64,000 nt of DNA from Gemmatimonadaceae bacterium (GTDB lineage Bacteria; Gemmatimonadota; Gemmatimonadetes; Gemmatimonadales; Gemmatimonadaceae). The position numbers and the translations under genes are program-made. The stretch covers positions 1-64,000 of the forward strand of contig JAICKA010000007.1 in the NCBI GenBank assembly GCA_025928185.1. The letters run 5' to 3'. Under the pieces are notes generated by a model. The model saw only the letters and a list, made by a program, of their open reading frames with translations, made no database searches and had not been told where the DNA came from. Shown in pieces: positions 48,741 through 58,564 of the stretch (position 1 is its first letter; each line of letters begins with the position of its first letter).

Positions 48741-51458
48741 ATGAAATCCTCATCACCCGCCTGGTACCGCTATCTGCGCTTCTGGCGCCGCGACGTGCCG
48801 GCCGACATCGACGCGGAGCTGCGCTTCCATTTCGACGCGCGGATCGAGGAGTTGACGGCGCGCGGGCTGTCGCTGGAGGCCGCGCGGGCGCAGGCGACGG
48901 AGGAATTCGGCGACGTCGACACGGTGAAGCGCGGACTGCGCGAGATCGACGATCGCGTCGCACGGCGGCACGACCGGATCGAGTGGCTGGACGGCGTGCG
49001 CAAGGATGTCGTGTACGCGGCGCGCTCGCTGCGCCGGACGCCAGCGGTGTCGCTGACGATCATTGTCACGCTCGCATTGGGACTCGGCGTGAACGCGGCG
49101 ATGTTCTCGCTGCTCGACGTGATCTTTCTCAGGCCGCCGGCGGGCGTGGCGCATCCGGAGCAGGTGCGACGGGTGTGGTCGCTGCAGACCTTCGCACGGA
49201 TCGGCACACAATACAGCACGGTCTATGACTACACGAGCTACGCAGCGCTCGAGGACGCGCTCGGTGCCCACACCGATCTCGCCATCTATGGCGCGCCGGG
49301 GCTCCAGCCGCTGTCGAACGATGAGAGTCCGCAGACGGCGACCGTGTCGAGTGTCGGCGAGAGCTATTTCAAACTATTGGGAGTTCAGCCGCAAATCGGC
49401 CGATTCTTCTCGCCAGACGAAAATCGTCTCGACGCCCCCGCACCTGTCGTCGTGATCAGCGACGCGTTCTGGCATCGCCATTTCGGCGGGGATCGCGACA
49501 TTGTTGGAAAAAGCCTGACGATTGGTGCGAACGAATATGGCCGGCATGAGATCCATCAGTACACAGTCATCGGAGTCGCCCCACCACACTTTACTGGAGT
49601 CGACCTCGACGCTGTCGACGTCTGGTGGCCGATTGCGTCGGCCGTTTCGACGCGCCGGGCGCTTGCCTGGTACCGCGATCCGAACGTCAATGGATTCACG
49701 ATTCTGCTGCGATTGCGTTCCGGCGTCGGCGAGGCAGAGCTGGAACAGCGCGCCACTGCCCGCCTTCGCTCGCCGGACGTTGGAGCATTCCGACTCGACA
49801 GCCTCGGCGTGGCCAAGTTCGGTTCCATCCTCGCCGCGCGTGGACCGGGACAGCTGGCGAGCAGCGTCCAGGTCGCGACACGACTCGCCGGCGTCGCGAT
49901 CATCGTTCTGATCATCGCCTGCGCCAATGTGGTCAATCTGCTTCTCGCGCGGGCCGTGCGACGGCGCCGCGAGATCGCCGTGCGCCTCGCACTCGGCGTG
50001 TCCCGCGTTCGTCTCGTCCGATTGCTGATCACGGAAAGCGTACTGCTCGCGACAATCGCGGTTGCCGCGGCGCTGCTCGCCGCGTGGTGGGGTGGCGCGT
50101 TGCTCCGAACCCTGCTAATGCCTCGCGTACACTGGGGGGAGTCACCGATGCATTGGAGAGTGCTTGCGTTCGGTCTGGTCGGCGCACTCGTCGCTGGAAT
50201 GCTCACCGGCCTCGTACCCGCGCTCCAGTCACTCGCGCCCGATCTCACCGATTCACTAAAAGCTGGCGCCCGCAGCGGCGCGACGCATCGGTCCCGTTTG
50301 CGGTCGACGTTGATCGTTGTCCAGGCTGCGCTGTCGATCGTGTTGCTCGTCGGTGCCGCGCTCTTCATTCAGAGCCTCGACAATGTGCGTTCGCGCGACA
50401 TCGGCTACGCCGTCGACCAGCTCGCGTTCGTCGATCTGCGGAACTTCGGACTGGACACTGCGGTTCAGCGGGTGCAGTCCGACCAACTCCTCGCGCTCGA
50501 AACGCGCTTCGCAAATATCCCTGGCGTGCGACGCGTCGCTTACACGTCATTGAAGCCTCTCGGCGGCGAGCAGTTCACCGACTACTTCCCCAGCGCGAGC
50601 ACCGCCAAGAAACCCGAAGGGATATTCACCAGCGTCACCCCGGAGTACTTCGCGACCACGGGGACGCGAATTCTTCGCGGTCGGACCTTTTCGCCGGCGC
50701 ACGCACAGGGCTCACTCGAAGTCATCGTCAATGATGCCATGGCACGTGCGCTCTGGCCTGGACAGACCGCCATCGGCAAGTGCATTCGATTCGAGCACTC
50801 GAACGCACCGTGCGCGACGGTAGTAGGCGTCGCTCAGACCGCGATGCTCGACGGCATCAAGGAAGATCCCGTATCGCACATGTACCTCCCACTCGAGCAC
50901 ATGCCCTTCCCGAGCTGGGGCGTCGGCAGCGTCATCCTCCGCGTCGACCCGGCCCGCATGTCCTCCGTCCTCGCGACCATGCACAACCTGCTCCGCGCCG
51001 AGTTCCCCACCGCGTACTCGCGCTCCACGACAATGGAGCAGTCGATGGAACCGCTCTACCGCCCGTGGAAGCTCGGCGCCACGCTCTTCACGCTCTTCGG
51101 CGTCCTTGCCTTGCTCGTTGCCGGCATCGGCGTCTACAGCAGCGTGTCGTACGCCGTCAGCCAGCGCACGCACGAATTCGGCGTCCGCGCCGCGCTCGGC
51201 GCCACGGCGCGCGATGTCATCGCCCACGTCCTCGGCAGCGGCCTTCGCACCGTGCTCGTGGGAATCGCTGCGGGTGTCGTGCTCGCCCTCGCCGCCGGCC
51301 GACTCGTCGCCTCGCTCCTCTACGGCGTGCAGCCGGACGATGTTCGCGCGCTGCTCGGCGCGGCCGGGGTGTTGCTCGCGATCAGTTTCGTCGCGGCGCT
51401 CGCGCCCGCGTGGCGTGCGGCACGCGTCGACCCGGTCGAGGCCCTGCGAACCGAGTAG
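48741..51458 (+). CDS. ADOP-type FtsX/MacB-like permease
   Basis: 905-residue membrane protein. Residues 1-85 form the permease prefix domain (YRYLRFWRRDVPADIDAELR, ARGLSLEAARAQATEEFGDV). After a first membrane helix (VSLTIIVTLALGLGVNAAMF) comes a periplasmic MacB-PCD-like domain. The FtsX cores follow with ANVVNLLLARAVRRRREIAV, then a second periplasmic domain and final helices ending in WRAARVDPVEALRTE. It has no ATPase of its own or nearby, typical of duplicated orphan permeases found with PadR. GAGGAG stands before the ATG. Substrate unknown; export of peptide or lipid is the usual guess. Confidence 0.92.
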   Translation: MKSSSPAWYRYLRFWRRDVPADIDAELRFHFDARIEELTARGLSLEAARAQATEEFGDVDTVKRGLREIDDRVARRHDRIEWLDGVRKDVVYAARSLRRTPAVSLTIIVTLALGLGVNAAMFSLLDVIFLRPPAGVAHPEQVRRVWSLQTFARIGTQYSTVYDYTSYAALEDALGAHTDLAIYGAPGLQPLSNDESPQTATVSSVGESYFKLLGVQPQIGRFFSPDENRLDAPAPVVVISDAFWHRHFGGDRDIVGKSLTIGANEYGRHEIHQYTVIGVAPPHFTGVDLDAVDVWWPIASAVSTRRALAWYRDPNVNGFTILLRLRSGVGEAELEQRATARLRSPDVGAFRLDSLGVAKFGSILAARGPGQLASSVQVATRLAGVAIIVLIIACANVVNLLLARAVRRRREIAVRLALGVSRVRLVRLLITESVLLATIAVAAALLAAWWGGALLRTLLMPRVHWGESPMHWRVLAFGLVGALVAGMLTGLVPALQSLAPDLTDSLKAGARSGATHRSRLRSTLIVVQAALSIVLLVGAALFIQSLDNVRSRDIGYAVDQLAFVDLRNFGLDTAVQRVQSDQLLALETRFANIPGVRRVAYTSLKPLGGEQFTDYFPSASTAKKPEGIFTSVTPEYFATTGTRILRGRTFSPAHAQGSLEVIVNDAMARALWPGQTAIGKCIRFEHSNAPCATVVGVAQTAMLDGIKEDPVSHMYLPLEHMPFPSWGVGSVILRVDPARMSSVLATMHNLLRAEFPTAYSRSTTMEQSMEPLYRPWKLGATLFTLFGVLALLVAGIGVYSSVSYAVSQRTHEFGVRAALGATARDVIAHVLGSGLRTVLVGIAAGVVLALAAGRLVASLLYGVQPDDVRALLGAAGVLLAISFVAALAPAWRAARVDPVEALRTE

Positions 51459-51549
51459 CTGGACCGGCACGTTCGTGCCGTAGAAGGGCCCGGGAGCGTC
51501 CACACCATAGCCAGTCGTCGCGGTTTGCTCCCACCTTCGTCCCAGGGCC

Positions 51550-52395
51550 ATGCCGAGTTCTCCGACGGTTTCCGCGCTCGTCACTCGAAAGGAGCGCGTC
51601 TACTACGCCATCATCGTCCTCATCGGCCTCGCCGTCTACGGCGGGATCATCGCCGGCGTCGCGCGCGTGGCGCAGCCAGGCCCGATCGGCGGCGCGCTGA
51701 TCGCCTACGTGGGCTTCTTCGCGCTGATCTACCTGATCGGGCACGGGTTGCTGATCGGCTACCTGCGCGGAAATGGTATATACGTTTCCGAACGACAGTT
51801 TCCGAAAGTGCTCGAGATGGCGCGCCGGCATTGCGCGGCCATCGGACTGGAGGACATGCCGGATCTGCTCGTGGTGCAGTCGGGCGGCATGCTCAACGCG
51901 TTCGCGACACGATTCGTCGGCCGCGACTTCGTCGTCATCTACTCCGACGTGCTCGCCCTGGCCGAGCAGCGCGGTGAAAGCGCGGTCAGCTTCGTTGTCG
52001 CGCACGAGCTCGGACACGTGCGGCGCGGCCACCTGCACTGGCGCTGGCTCACGCTGCCGGGCCGGCTCGTGCCGTTCCTCGGCAGCGCGTACTCGCGCGC
52101 TTGCGAGTACACGTGCGACCGCATCGGCGCGCAGTGCCAGCCGGATGGCGCGGTCGACGGATTGCTCGTCCTCGCCGCCGGCAAGGAGCTGTACCGGCAT
52201 GTGGACGCGCGCGAGTACGTGAACCAGATTCAGACGCAGACCGGCTTCTGGGTCGGCTTCGCCGAGATTCTCGCGTCGCATCCGAATCTGCCGAAGCGCA
52301 TCGCGGCGCTGCTGCCACGCGGCGTACCGGTGCCGTCGTACTCGCCGATGCAAGGTGTTGGCGTCGGCGCACGGCCGGCCGGCACGCCGAGCTGA
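51550..52395 (+). CDS. M48 family zinc metalloprotease (HtpX-like)
   Basis: 281-residue membrane protease. Two N-terminal helices (VYYAIIVLIGLAVYGGIIAG, ALIAYVGFFALIYLIGHGLL) precede the catalytic domain with zinc motif VVAHELGHVRRGH and the third ligand Glu in ACEYTCDRIG. The active site should face the cytoplasm as in HtpX, degrading damaged membrane proteins. Alone after the ADOP gene. Confidence 0.92.
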   Translation: MPSSPTVSALVTRKERVYYAIIVLIGLAVYGGIIAGVARVAQPGPIGGALIAYVGFFALIYLIGHGLLIGYLRGNGIYVSERQFPKVLEMARRHCAAIGLEDMPDLLVVQSGGMLNAFATRFVGRDFVVIYSDVLALAEQRGESAVSFVVAHELGHVRRGHLHWRWLTLPGRLVPFLGSAYSRACEYTCDRIGAQCQPDGAVDGLLVLAAGKELYRHVDAREYVNQIQTQTGFWVGFAEILASHPNLPKRIAALLPRGVPVPSYSPMQGVGVGARPAGTPS

Positions 52396-52504
52396 ACACG
52401 TCGCGTCGCGGTCCGAAACCATCCGGCCGGGTACATCCGTAGGTTGAGCTGGACGGTTGCCCGCATGCCGCGGGCACGCCCGCGTATTCGCCTTCGAGGT
52501 CGTC

Positions 52505-52882
52505 ATGTCGGAATTCCCGCAACTGTTCTTCGGCACGCTCCGCGAGCACTACACGATCCTGTTCGGTACCGCGGGAGCGATTGGACTCGTGGCGGGCTTC
52601 ATCGGCGCGTGGCTCGGCTCATGGCTCGGCGGACGGTCGGGCGCGAACGCGGCCTTGCGACGCGCACTCGTCGACGCCGGACCGAATCTCGACGCCCTGC
52701 AGCGGATGCCGGAGGTCGTCGCCGGCATCGACGCGCTGGCCATCGAGGTCGAGCGACTCGGGGAATCGCAGCGATTCATCGCCAAGGCACTCGCGAGCCG
52801 CGTGGAGCCGCCGTCGCATGCAGCGGCTCCGTCGCCCGTGAAACCGCTGGAGCGTCGCGCCGGCCAGGTGACGCCGCACTAG
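52505..52882 (+). CDS. Small membrane-anchored protein, hypothetical
   Basis: 125-residue protein (starts MSEFPQLFFGTLREHYTILF). One hydrophobic Gly-rich segment (AGAIGLVAGFIGAWLGSWLG) is followed by a helical, possibly coiled-coil region (EVVAGIDALAIEVERLGESQ). GAGG precedes the ATG. Probably in an operon with the next membrane gene 17 bp downstream. Function unknown. Confidence 0.6.
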   Translation: MSEFPQLFFGTLREHYTILFGTAGAIGLVAGFIGAWLGSWLGGRSGANAALRRALVDAGPNLDALQRMPEVVAGIDALAIEVERLGESQRFIAKALASRVEPPSHAAAPSPVKPLERRAGQVTPH

Positions 52883-52899
52883 TTCATTCGGCCCGAGCA

Positions 52900-53592
52900 A
52901 TGTTCCTCGGCCACTACGCCGTCGCGCTCGCGGCCAAACGCGCCGCGCCGCGCACGTCGCTCGGCACACTGATCTTCGCCGCGCAGTGGCTCGACGAGCT
53001 GTGGCCGATCCTGCTGCTCGCCGGGGTCGAGCGCGTGCGGATCGTGCCCGGGCTGATGGCGGCGAATCCGCTCGACTTCGTGTCGTATCCGATCTCTCAC
53101 AGTTTGCTCATGGCGATCGTGTGGGGCGCCGTCATCGGCGGGATCTACTTCGCAGTGCGCCGCTACGTGTCGGGCGCGTGGATCGTCGGACTCGCCGTCG
53201 TGAGCCATTGGGTGCTCGACCTCGTGGTGCATCGGCCCGACCTGCCGCTCTGGCCCGGCTCGACGACGCGCGTCGGACTGGGACTGTGGAATTCGATCGC
53301 CATATCGGCCGCGGTCGAGATCATCCTGCTGATTCTCGGACTGGCGATCTATCTCCGCACGACCCGCGCGATCGACTGGATCGGCAACTGGGCGCTCGCG
53401 GCGATGGTCGGGCTGCTTCTCGTCGTGTACGTCGGAGGCTTCTTCGGACCGCCGCCGAAGGACGAGCATACGCTCGCGGTGACGACGCTCGTGCTCTGGG
53501 TGTTCATCCCGTGGGGCTACTGGATCGATCGGCACCGAACGGTCGTACTCGGATCCAGGCCGTCCGTCCCAATCGAGTTGCAAGGTCCGTAG
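52900..53592 (+). CDS. Membrane protein, YdjM/DUF457 hydrolase-like
   Basis: 230-residue protein with about six membrane helices. Polar motifs next to helices, MFLGHYAVALAAKR, AAQWLDELWPI, YPISHSLLMAIVWG and VVSHWVLDLVVHRPDLPLWP, resemble the His/Asp pattern of membrane-bound metal-dependent hydrolases (YdjM/DUF457). Enzymatic activity is unproven for most of these. The start is the ATG at 52900. Confidence 0.65.
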   Translation: MFLGHYAVALAAKRAAPRTSLGTLIFAAQWLDELWPILLLAGVERVRIVPGLMAANPLDFVSYPISHSLLMAIVWGAVIGGIYFAVRRYVSGAWIVGLAVVSHWVLDLVVHRPDLPLWPGSTTRVGLGLWNSIAISAAVEIILLILGLAIYLRTTRAIDWIGNWALAAMVGLLLVVYVGGFFGPPPKDEHTLAVTTLVLWVFIPWGYWIDRHRTVVLGSRPSVPIELQGP

Positions 53593-53662
53593 AGCGTACT
53601 ACTATCAACGGATCGGCAACTGACGCCGGCCGCCCACCTCGTGCCGCAGCAAGGAGCCTCGA

Positions 53663-56107
53663 ATGGACACCGTTCTGCAGGACATCCGCGTTGCGCTCCG
53701 CTCGTTCCGGCGTTCGCCGGGTTTCCCGCTCACCGCGATCGCCACACTGGCCCTCGGCATCGGCGCGACGACGGCGATCTTCACCACCCTGAGCGCCGTC
53801 CTTCTCAAGCCGCTGCCGTACCCGCACGCGGAAGATCTCTACAGTCTGCGCACCGCGCTCACCGACGGGCGCGTTACGACCGGGCTGCTCTCGGGTGGTG
53901 AAATCTTCCGGCTCAACGATCCGAAGCTCTCCATCGAAGAGGCGGCGGGATACACGCCGGGCGATCTCACGCTCCTCGCCAACGATGGAACGCCGTCGCA
54001 CGTGCAGTTCTACGCCATCACCGAGGGGTTCTTCGACCTGTTCGGTCTGCCGATGACGCGTGGCGGATTCTCGCACGACGACTTCATTCCTTTCGTGCCG
54101 CCGCCGCCGGGCGCCGCACCACAGCCCTTTCCCGCGCCGAGGGTCGTGATCTCGACGCGGCTCTGGAAGCAGCTCTACGACAACGACCCGAACATCGTCG
54201 GCAAACCGATCCACTTTGCCGAAGCGACGACAACGATCGCCGGTGTCGCGCCGCGCGACTTCGACATGCCGCATGCCGCGGACATCTGGCTCGCGCAGCG
54301 CACGCCAGCCAACGACGTCAATCACGGACAGGAGGCGTTCATCCGCCTTCGGCACGGCACCTCGATCGACCAGGCAAAGAGCGAGATGGCGACGATCATG
54401 GGCGGCCTGGCGCGCGACTTTCCGGCGTCCGATCGCAACCGCGTGTACGTGACGCGGCCGCTCGTCGACTCGATCGTCGGCGACCTCGGACCGATTCTGA
54501 TCATCGTCATGTCGGCGACGGCGCTGCTGCTCCTGCTCGCCTGCGTGAATGTGGCCAACCTGCTGCTCGCCCGCGGCGCGGCGACGGCCCGCGAGATGGC
54601 CGTGCGCGCCGCACTCGGCGCGGGCTGGGGTCGGCTCGTCCGCCAGCTGCTCACCGAATCACTGCTGCTGGCGGCGGCCGGCACCATCGTCGGCGTCGCC
54701 GTCGGCGCGCTCGGATTGCGCGCGCTGCTGGCACTCGGCGCGTCGAAGCTGCCGCGGCTCGATGCCGTGTCGTTCGACACGCGCGTGCTGCTCTTTTCGC
54801 TGGCGATGCTCGTCGTCACCGGCGCGATCATCGGTCTCGCGCCGGCAATTCGCCTGCTGCGCAGTGATATGAAAACGCTCATGAACGACAGCTCGCGGTC
54901 GTCGAGCGCCGGCCGCGGCACGTCGCGCTGGCTGATGGCGATGACCGTGGCCGAGGTGGCGCTGGCGATCATGCTCGTGGCGGGCGCCGGCTGGCTCGTG
55001 CGAGGGTTCGCCAGCCTCCGCAGCACGGACGCCGGCTTCGTGCCCGAGCATCGGCTGCTGTTCGACGCGTCGTTCCTCGGTCCGCGCTACCGCACACCCG
55101 ACGCGGTGCGCCAGGCGCAGGTGGACCTGCTGCGCGCCGTCGGCAACGTGCACGGCGTCACCAGGGTGGGCCTCGTGTCGGCGTATCCCATGCTTGGCCG
55201 CCTCGAGAGCTCGCTGCTCGCCCAATTCCACGGGGAAGCGTTCGATGCGGCGAACGCCCCTGGCACGCGCCAGCGGTTCGTGAGTCCGGGCCTCTTCACC
55301 GCGATGGGCACGCCGCTGCTCGCCGGTCGCGATTTCTCCACCGCCGATCTGCCGACGACGATTCCCGTCGCGATCGTCAACAAGGTGTTCGTCGATCGCT
55401 ATCTCAAGGGCCGCAACCCGATTGGCGTGCAGTTCTCCGCAGGTTATCCGGCGCCCGATCCGAAGAACGAAGTCACGATCGTCGGCGTCGTCGGCGACGT
55501 GCGGCAGAAATCGCTCGGCGAACCCGCGGAGCCCGCGTACTACCAGCCGCTCACGCAATTCGCGCAGCGGCGTGCGATGGCGGTCGTCTCCCTGTCCGGA
55601 GCGAACGTCAGCAGCATCGAGTCGGCGATTCGCACGGCGGTGCACCAGCTCAATCCAACGATGGCCCTCGACTTCCAGCTCGCCTCAGATGTCGTCGACG
55701 GCACGCTGCGCCGGCAGGAGCTGGGCATGACGCTGATGCTCGTCTTCGGCGGCATCGCGGTGGTGCTCGCCGCGGTCGGTATCTACGGCGTGGTGTCGTA
55801 CGCCGGTTCGCTGCGTCGCGACGAGATGGCGACGCGGCTCGCACTCGGCGCGTCGCCGCGGTCGGTGTTCCTGCTCGTCATGCGACAGGGCGCGACGCTC
55901 GGGCTGCTCGGCGCGGCGATCGGGCTGGCGCTGGCCTGGTTCTCGGGGCGCGTGGTGTCGAGTCGGGTGTACGCCATCAGCGCATCCGATCCGCTGATTC
56001 TCGCCACGGCGACGGTGCTGATCACCGGCATCACGATTCTCGCAACGACGATTCCCGCGTCGCGCGCCGCGCGGCTCAATCCGGCGAACGCGCTGCAGTC
56101 GCAGTGA
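53663..56107 (+). CDS. ADOP-type FtsX/MacB-like permease without prefix domain
   Basis: 814-residue permease. It begins directly with DIRVALRSFRRSPGFPLTAI and the first membrane helix, so the 80-residue prefix domain of the other two copies is missing. Both FtsX cores are present (ANLLLARGAATAREMAVRAA, VVSYAGSLRRDEMATRLALG) with two periplasmic MacB-like domains. There is no adjacent PadR gene. AAGGAG precedes the ATG. The 3' end overlaps the convergent LuxR-type gene by 32 bp. No ATPase partner is nearby. Confidence 0.9.
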   Translation: MDTVLQDIRVALRSFRRSPGFPLTAIATLALGIGATTAIFTTLSAVLLKPLPYPHAEDLYSLRTALTDGRVTTGLLSGGEIFRLNDPKLSIEEAAGYTPGDLTLLANDGTPSHVQFYAITEGFFDLFGLPMTRGGFSHDDFIPFVPPPPGAAPQPFPAPRVVISTRLWKQLYDNDPNIVGKPIHFAEATTTIAGVAPRDFDMPHAADIWLAQRTPANDVNHGQEAFIRLRHGTSIDQAKSEMATIMGGLARDFPASDRNRVYVTRPLVDSIVGDLGPILIIVMSATALLLLLACVNVANLLLARGAATAREMAVRAALGAGWGRLVRQLLTESLLLAAAGTIVGVAVGALGLRALLALGASKLPRLDAVSFDTRVLLFSLAMLVVTGAIIGLAPAIRLLRSDMKTLMNDSSRSSSAGRGTSRWLMAMTVAEVALAIMLVAGAGWLVRGFASLRSTDAGFVPEHRLLFDASFLGPRYRTPDAVRQAQVDLLRAVGNVHGVTRVGLVSAYPMLGRLESSLLAQFHGEAFDAANAPGTRQRFVSPGLFTAMGTPLLAGRDFSTADLPTTIPVAIVNKVFVDRYLKGRNPIGVQFSAGYPAPDPKNEVTIVGVVGDVRQKSLGEPAEPAYYQPLTQFAQRRAMAVVSLSGANVSSIESAIRTAVHQLNPTMALDFQLASDVVDGTLRRQELGMTLMLVFGGIAVVLAAVGIYGVVSYAGSLRRDEMATRLALGASPRSVFLLVMRQGATLGLLGAAIGLALAWFSGRVVSSRVYAISASDPLILATATVLITGITILATTIPASRAARLNPANALQSQ

Positions 56108-57146
56108 GGTGCGAGACCAGCTCGCCGCGGCTGCGGACGCCGGTCTTCTCGAAGATGGCTTTGACGTGGTCGTGCACGGTGTATGACGAAATGCCGAGCG
56201 CGGCGCTCATCTGCTTCGTGGCCAGTCCGGCACGAAGCAGCGCGACGATCTGCCGCTCGCGCGCGGTGAGCCCGTGCGCTCGACAGAGAATCTCGACGAC
56301 CTCGTCGCCGGTCGCCGCGCGCATCGTGATCGCGACGTGCGACGCCTCGCCGCCTTCGAGCAACGCGCCTTCGATGACCGACCAGCGGCCGGTCACGGTG
56401 CGGATTCGCACGCGCGCCGGCAGCCGGTGGCCGGGATCGACGGCGTCGCGCGCCAGCACGCGCGTACCAATTTCATAAATCGACGGCGGCAGCATGCCGC
56501 CGCCGGGTTGCAGCGCGTCGAGCCAATCGCGAGCCGGCGACGTCCAGCCTGACGGCTTCAATTCGCGATCGAGGATCAGCGTGCCAGGCGGCGGCAGACG
56601 GCTGTCGTCCGAATCCTGGCGCCAGCTCGACGAGAGACTCCGCCGAATCAGCGTGCCGAGCGTTGGCGAAAGCGTTTCGAGAAACCGGATCTCGTCCTCG
56701 CTGAACGCGCGGTCGTCGCGATCGCGCATCAGCTCGACGCTGCCCCAGCTTCCTTCCCGTTCGCGACACGCCGTCATCAACGTGTCGCCGACACCATACG
56801 GCTGAAGGCACTCGCGCCACACCTGGCTGCGCTCGATGTCGCCGCCGGTGGCAGTGCTCAGCGCCACGCTCGGCGACGAACCGAAGAGCAGCCGCGGCTT
56901 CGTGGCCACATCGCCGTGCTCCTGAAGCGAAATGAGCCGCGGCAATGTCGGCCACAGGTCGAACTCGGCGATGCCGCCCATGGCCAATCCACTCAGTGGA
57001 TCGGTGACTGGCCAGCACCAGCGCTCGAACCCGACGGCTCGACGCAGCTCCTCGATCGCCGCGAGCCTGGCCTGCTCGGGATCGAGGGCGGCGCCCGCCA
57101 ACACCTGCAGGCGCTCCCGACAATGATTGCGTGCTCGCTCGCTCAT
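56076..57146 (-). CDS. LuxR family transcriptional regulator
   Basis: 356-residue regulator starting MSERARNHCRERLQVLAG. The N-terminal two thirds are a GAF-like sensory region (RLLFGSSPSVALSTATGGDI, CREREGSWGSVELMRDRDDR, FSEDEIRFLETLSPTLGTLI). The C-terminal LuxR helix-turn-helix is complete (GLTARERQIVALLRAGLATK, QMSAALGISSYTVHDHVKAI, FEKTGVRSRGELVSHL). No receiver Asp is seen, so it is not a standard response regulator. It is divergent from the flavoprotein gene and may control it. Confidence 0.88.
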   Translation of the reverse strand: MSERARNHCRERLQVLAGAALDPEQARLAAIEELRRAVGFERWCWPVTDPLSGLAMGGIAEFDLWPTLPRLISLQEHGDVATKPRLLFGSSPSVALSTATGGDIERSQVWRECLQPYGVGDTLMTACREREGSWGSVELMRDRDDRAFSEDEIRFLETLSPTLGTLIRRSLSSSWRQDSDDSRLPPPGTLILDRELKPSGWTSPARDWLDALQPGGGMLPPSIYEIGTRVLARDAVDPGHRLPARVRIRTVTGRWSVIEGALLEGGEASHVAITMRAATGDEVVEILCRAHGLTARERQIVALLRAGLATKQMSAALGISSYTVHDHVKAIFEKTGVRSRGELVSHLTATAARSPD

Positions 57147-57288
57147 GTGCCACCAGAATGCGCCCGAACCGCGTGCTCGCCAATCCCAACATCGGGGGAT
57201 TGGAGCGCCTCCGAGCCACCTCGTACCATGCCGTACGAATTCTACCGATCGATCCGCGACTTCGCACGCAGAACAACGAGGAGGGATG

Positions 57289-58497
57289 ATGGCCACCGAC
57301 TGGGACGTGATCGTGCTTGGCGCGCGCTGCGCCGGATCGCCGCTGGCGATGCTGCTGGCGCGGCGCGGCTACCGCGTGCTGCTGCTCGACCGTGCGACGT
57401 TTCCGAGCGACACGATCTCCACGCACATCCTCCAGCCTCGCGGCGTCGCCGCGTTGTCGCGGTGGGGTCTGCTCGACGAGCTGATTGCCACCGGATGCCC
57501 GCCGATTCACATGTACGCATTCGACTTCGGTCCGTTCACGGTGTCGGGTGCGCCCGGCGCCGACGATTCCCCAGTCTCCTACTGCCCGCGCCGCACCGTG
57601 CTCGACGCACTGCTCGTGAATGCCGCCGCGGCGGCGGGCGCGGAGCTGCGCCAGGGTTTCGTCGTTGAGGAGATTCTGATCGAGGCGGGCCGAGTCGTTG
57701 GCATTCGCGGCCGAACGAAGGACGGGCGGAGCGTAGTGGAGCGCGCGCGAGTCGTGGTCGGCGCCGACGGCCACCGCTCCAAGGTGGCGAAAGCGGTCGG
57801 CGCACGATCGTACAACGAGCGGCCGTTGCTGCTCGCCGGCTATTACAGCTATTGGAGCGGTCTGCCGATGGACGGCCGGTACGACATCTATATTCGCGAC
57901 CGTCGCGGATTCGGCGTCGCGCCGACGCACGACGGTCTGACGCTGATCGTCGGCGGCTGGCCGTACGCGGAGTTCGAGACCAACAAGCAGCACATCGAGC
58001 GCTCGTTCCTCGAGATGCTGGATCTCGCCCCGGCGCTCGGCGCGCGCGTGCGCGCCGCTCGGCGCGAGGCGCCGTTTGTCGGCATGCCCGTGCCCAATTT
58101 CTTCCGCACGCCGTTCGGGCCGGGATGGGCTCTCGTCGGTGACGCCGGGTATACACGGGACCCGATTACGGCGCAGGGAATCTCGGACGCATTCCTCGAC
58201 GCGGAGCGTTCGTCTGCGGCGCTCGACGCGGTGCTGTCCGGTGAACGATCGTTCGACGCCGCGATGAGCGAGTGCCAGCGCGAGCGCGATGCGCAGGCGC
58301 TGCCGATGTACGAGCTGACCTGTCAGCTCGCGTCGCTCGAGCCACCGCCGCCGGAGATGCAGCAGGTCATCGGATCGATCCTCGGCAACCAGGCGGCGAT
58401 GGACGGGTTCGTTCAGATGAACGCCGGCACTATTTCGCCGGCCACGTTCTTTTCGCCCGCGAACCTCGGCCCGATCATGGCGTCAGCTGGCGGGTGA
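57289..58497 (+). CDS. FAD-dependent oxidoreductase (geranylgeranyl reductase-like)
   Basis: 402-residue flavoprotein of the PHBH/GGR group. The dinucleotide-binding VIVLGARCAGSPLAMLLARR, VVGADGHRSKVAKAVGA (DG motif) and the second FAD motif GPGWALVGDAGYTRDPITAQ, then GISDAF, are intact. Substrate is unknown: reduction of isoprenoid chains and aromatic hydroxylation are both possible. GAGGAGGG precedes tandem ATGs (57286 and 57289); the second has the better spacing. Confidence 0.88.
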   Translation: MATDWDVIVLGARCAGSPLAMLLARRGYRVLLLDRATFPSDTISTHILQPRGVAALSRWGLLDELIATGCPPIHMYAFDFGPFTVSGAPGADDSPVSYCPRRTVLDALLVNAAAAAGAELRQGFVVEEILIEAGRVVGIRGRTKDGRSVVERARVVVGADGHRSKVAKAVGARSYNERPLLLAGYYSYWSGLPMDGRYDIYIRDRRGFGVAPTHDGLTLIVGGWPYAEFETNKQHIERSFLEMLDLAPALGARVRAARREAPFVGMPVPNFFRTPFGPGWALVGDAGYTRDPITAQGISDAFLDAERSSAALDAVLSGERSFDAAMSECQRERDAQALPMYELTCQLASLEPPPPEMQQVIGSILGNQAAMDGFVQMNAGTISPATFFSPANLGPIMASAGG

Positions 58498-58516
58498 GTC
58501 GGCGTCCTCTTGACAT

Positions 58517-58546
58517 TCTGGAGGAGCGGCCCGAGCTTCCTCCAGA
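58517..58546 (+). promoter_or_regulatory. Inverted repeat before second PadR gene, operator candidate
   Basis: TCTGGAGGA (58517-58525) and TCCTCCAGA (58538-58546) are exact complements with a 12-nt spacer. They start just after a TTGACA hexamer (58510-58515). The position between a likely -35 box and the PadR start suggests an autoregulatory operator. The TCCTCC arm could also pair with the Shine-Dalgarno GGGAGGA at 58552-58558. Confidence 0.5.
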
Positions 58547-58564
58547 CACTCGGGAGGAAACCCC

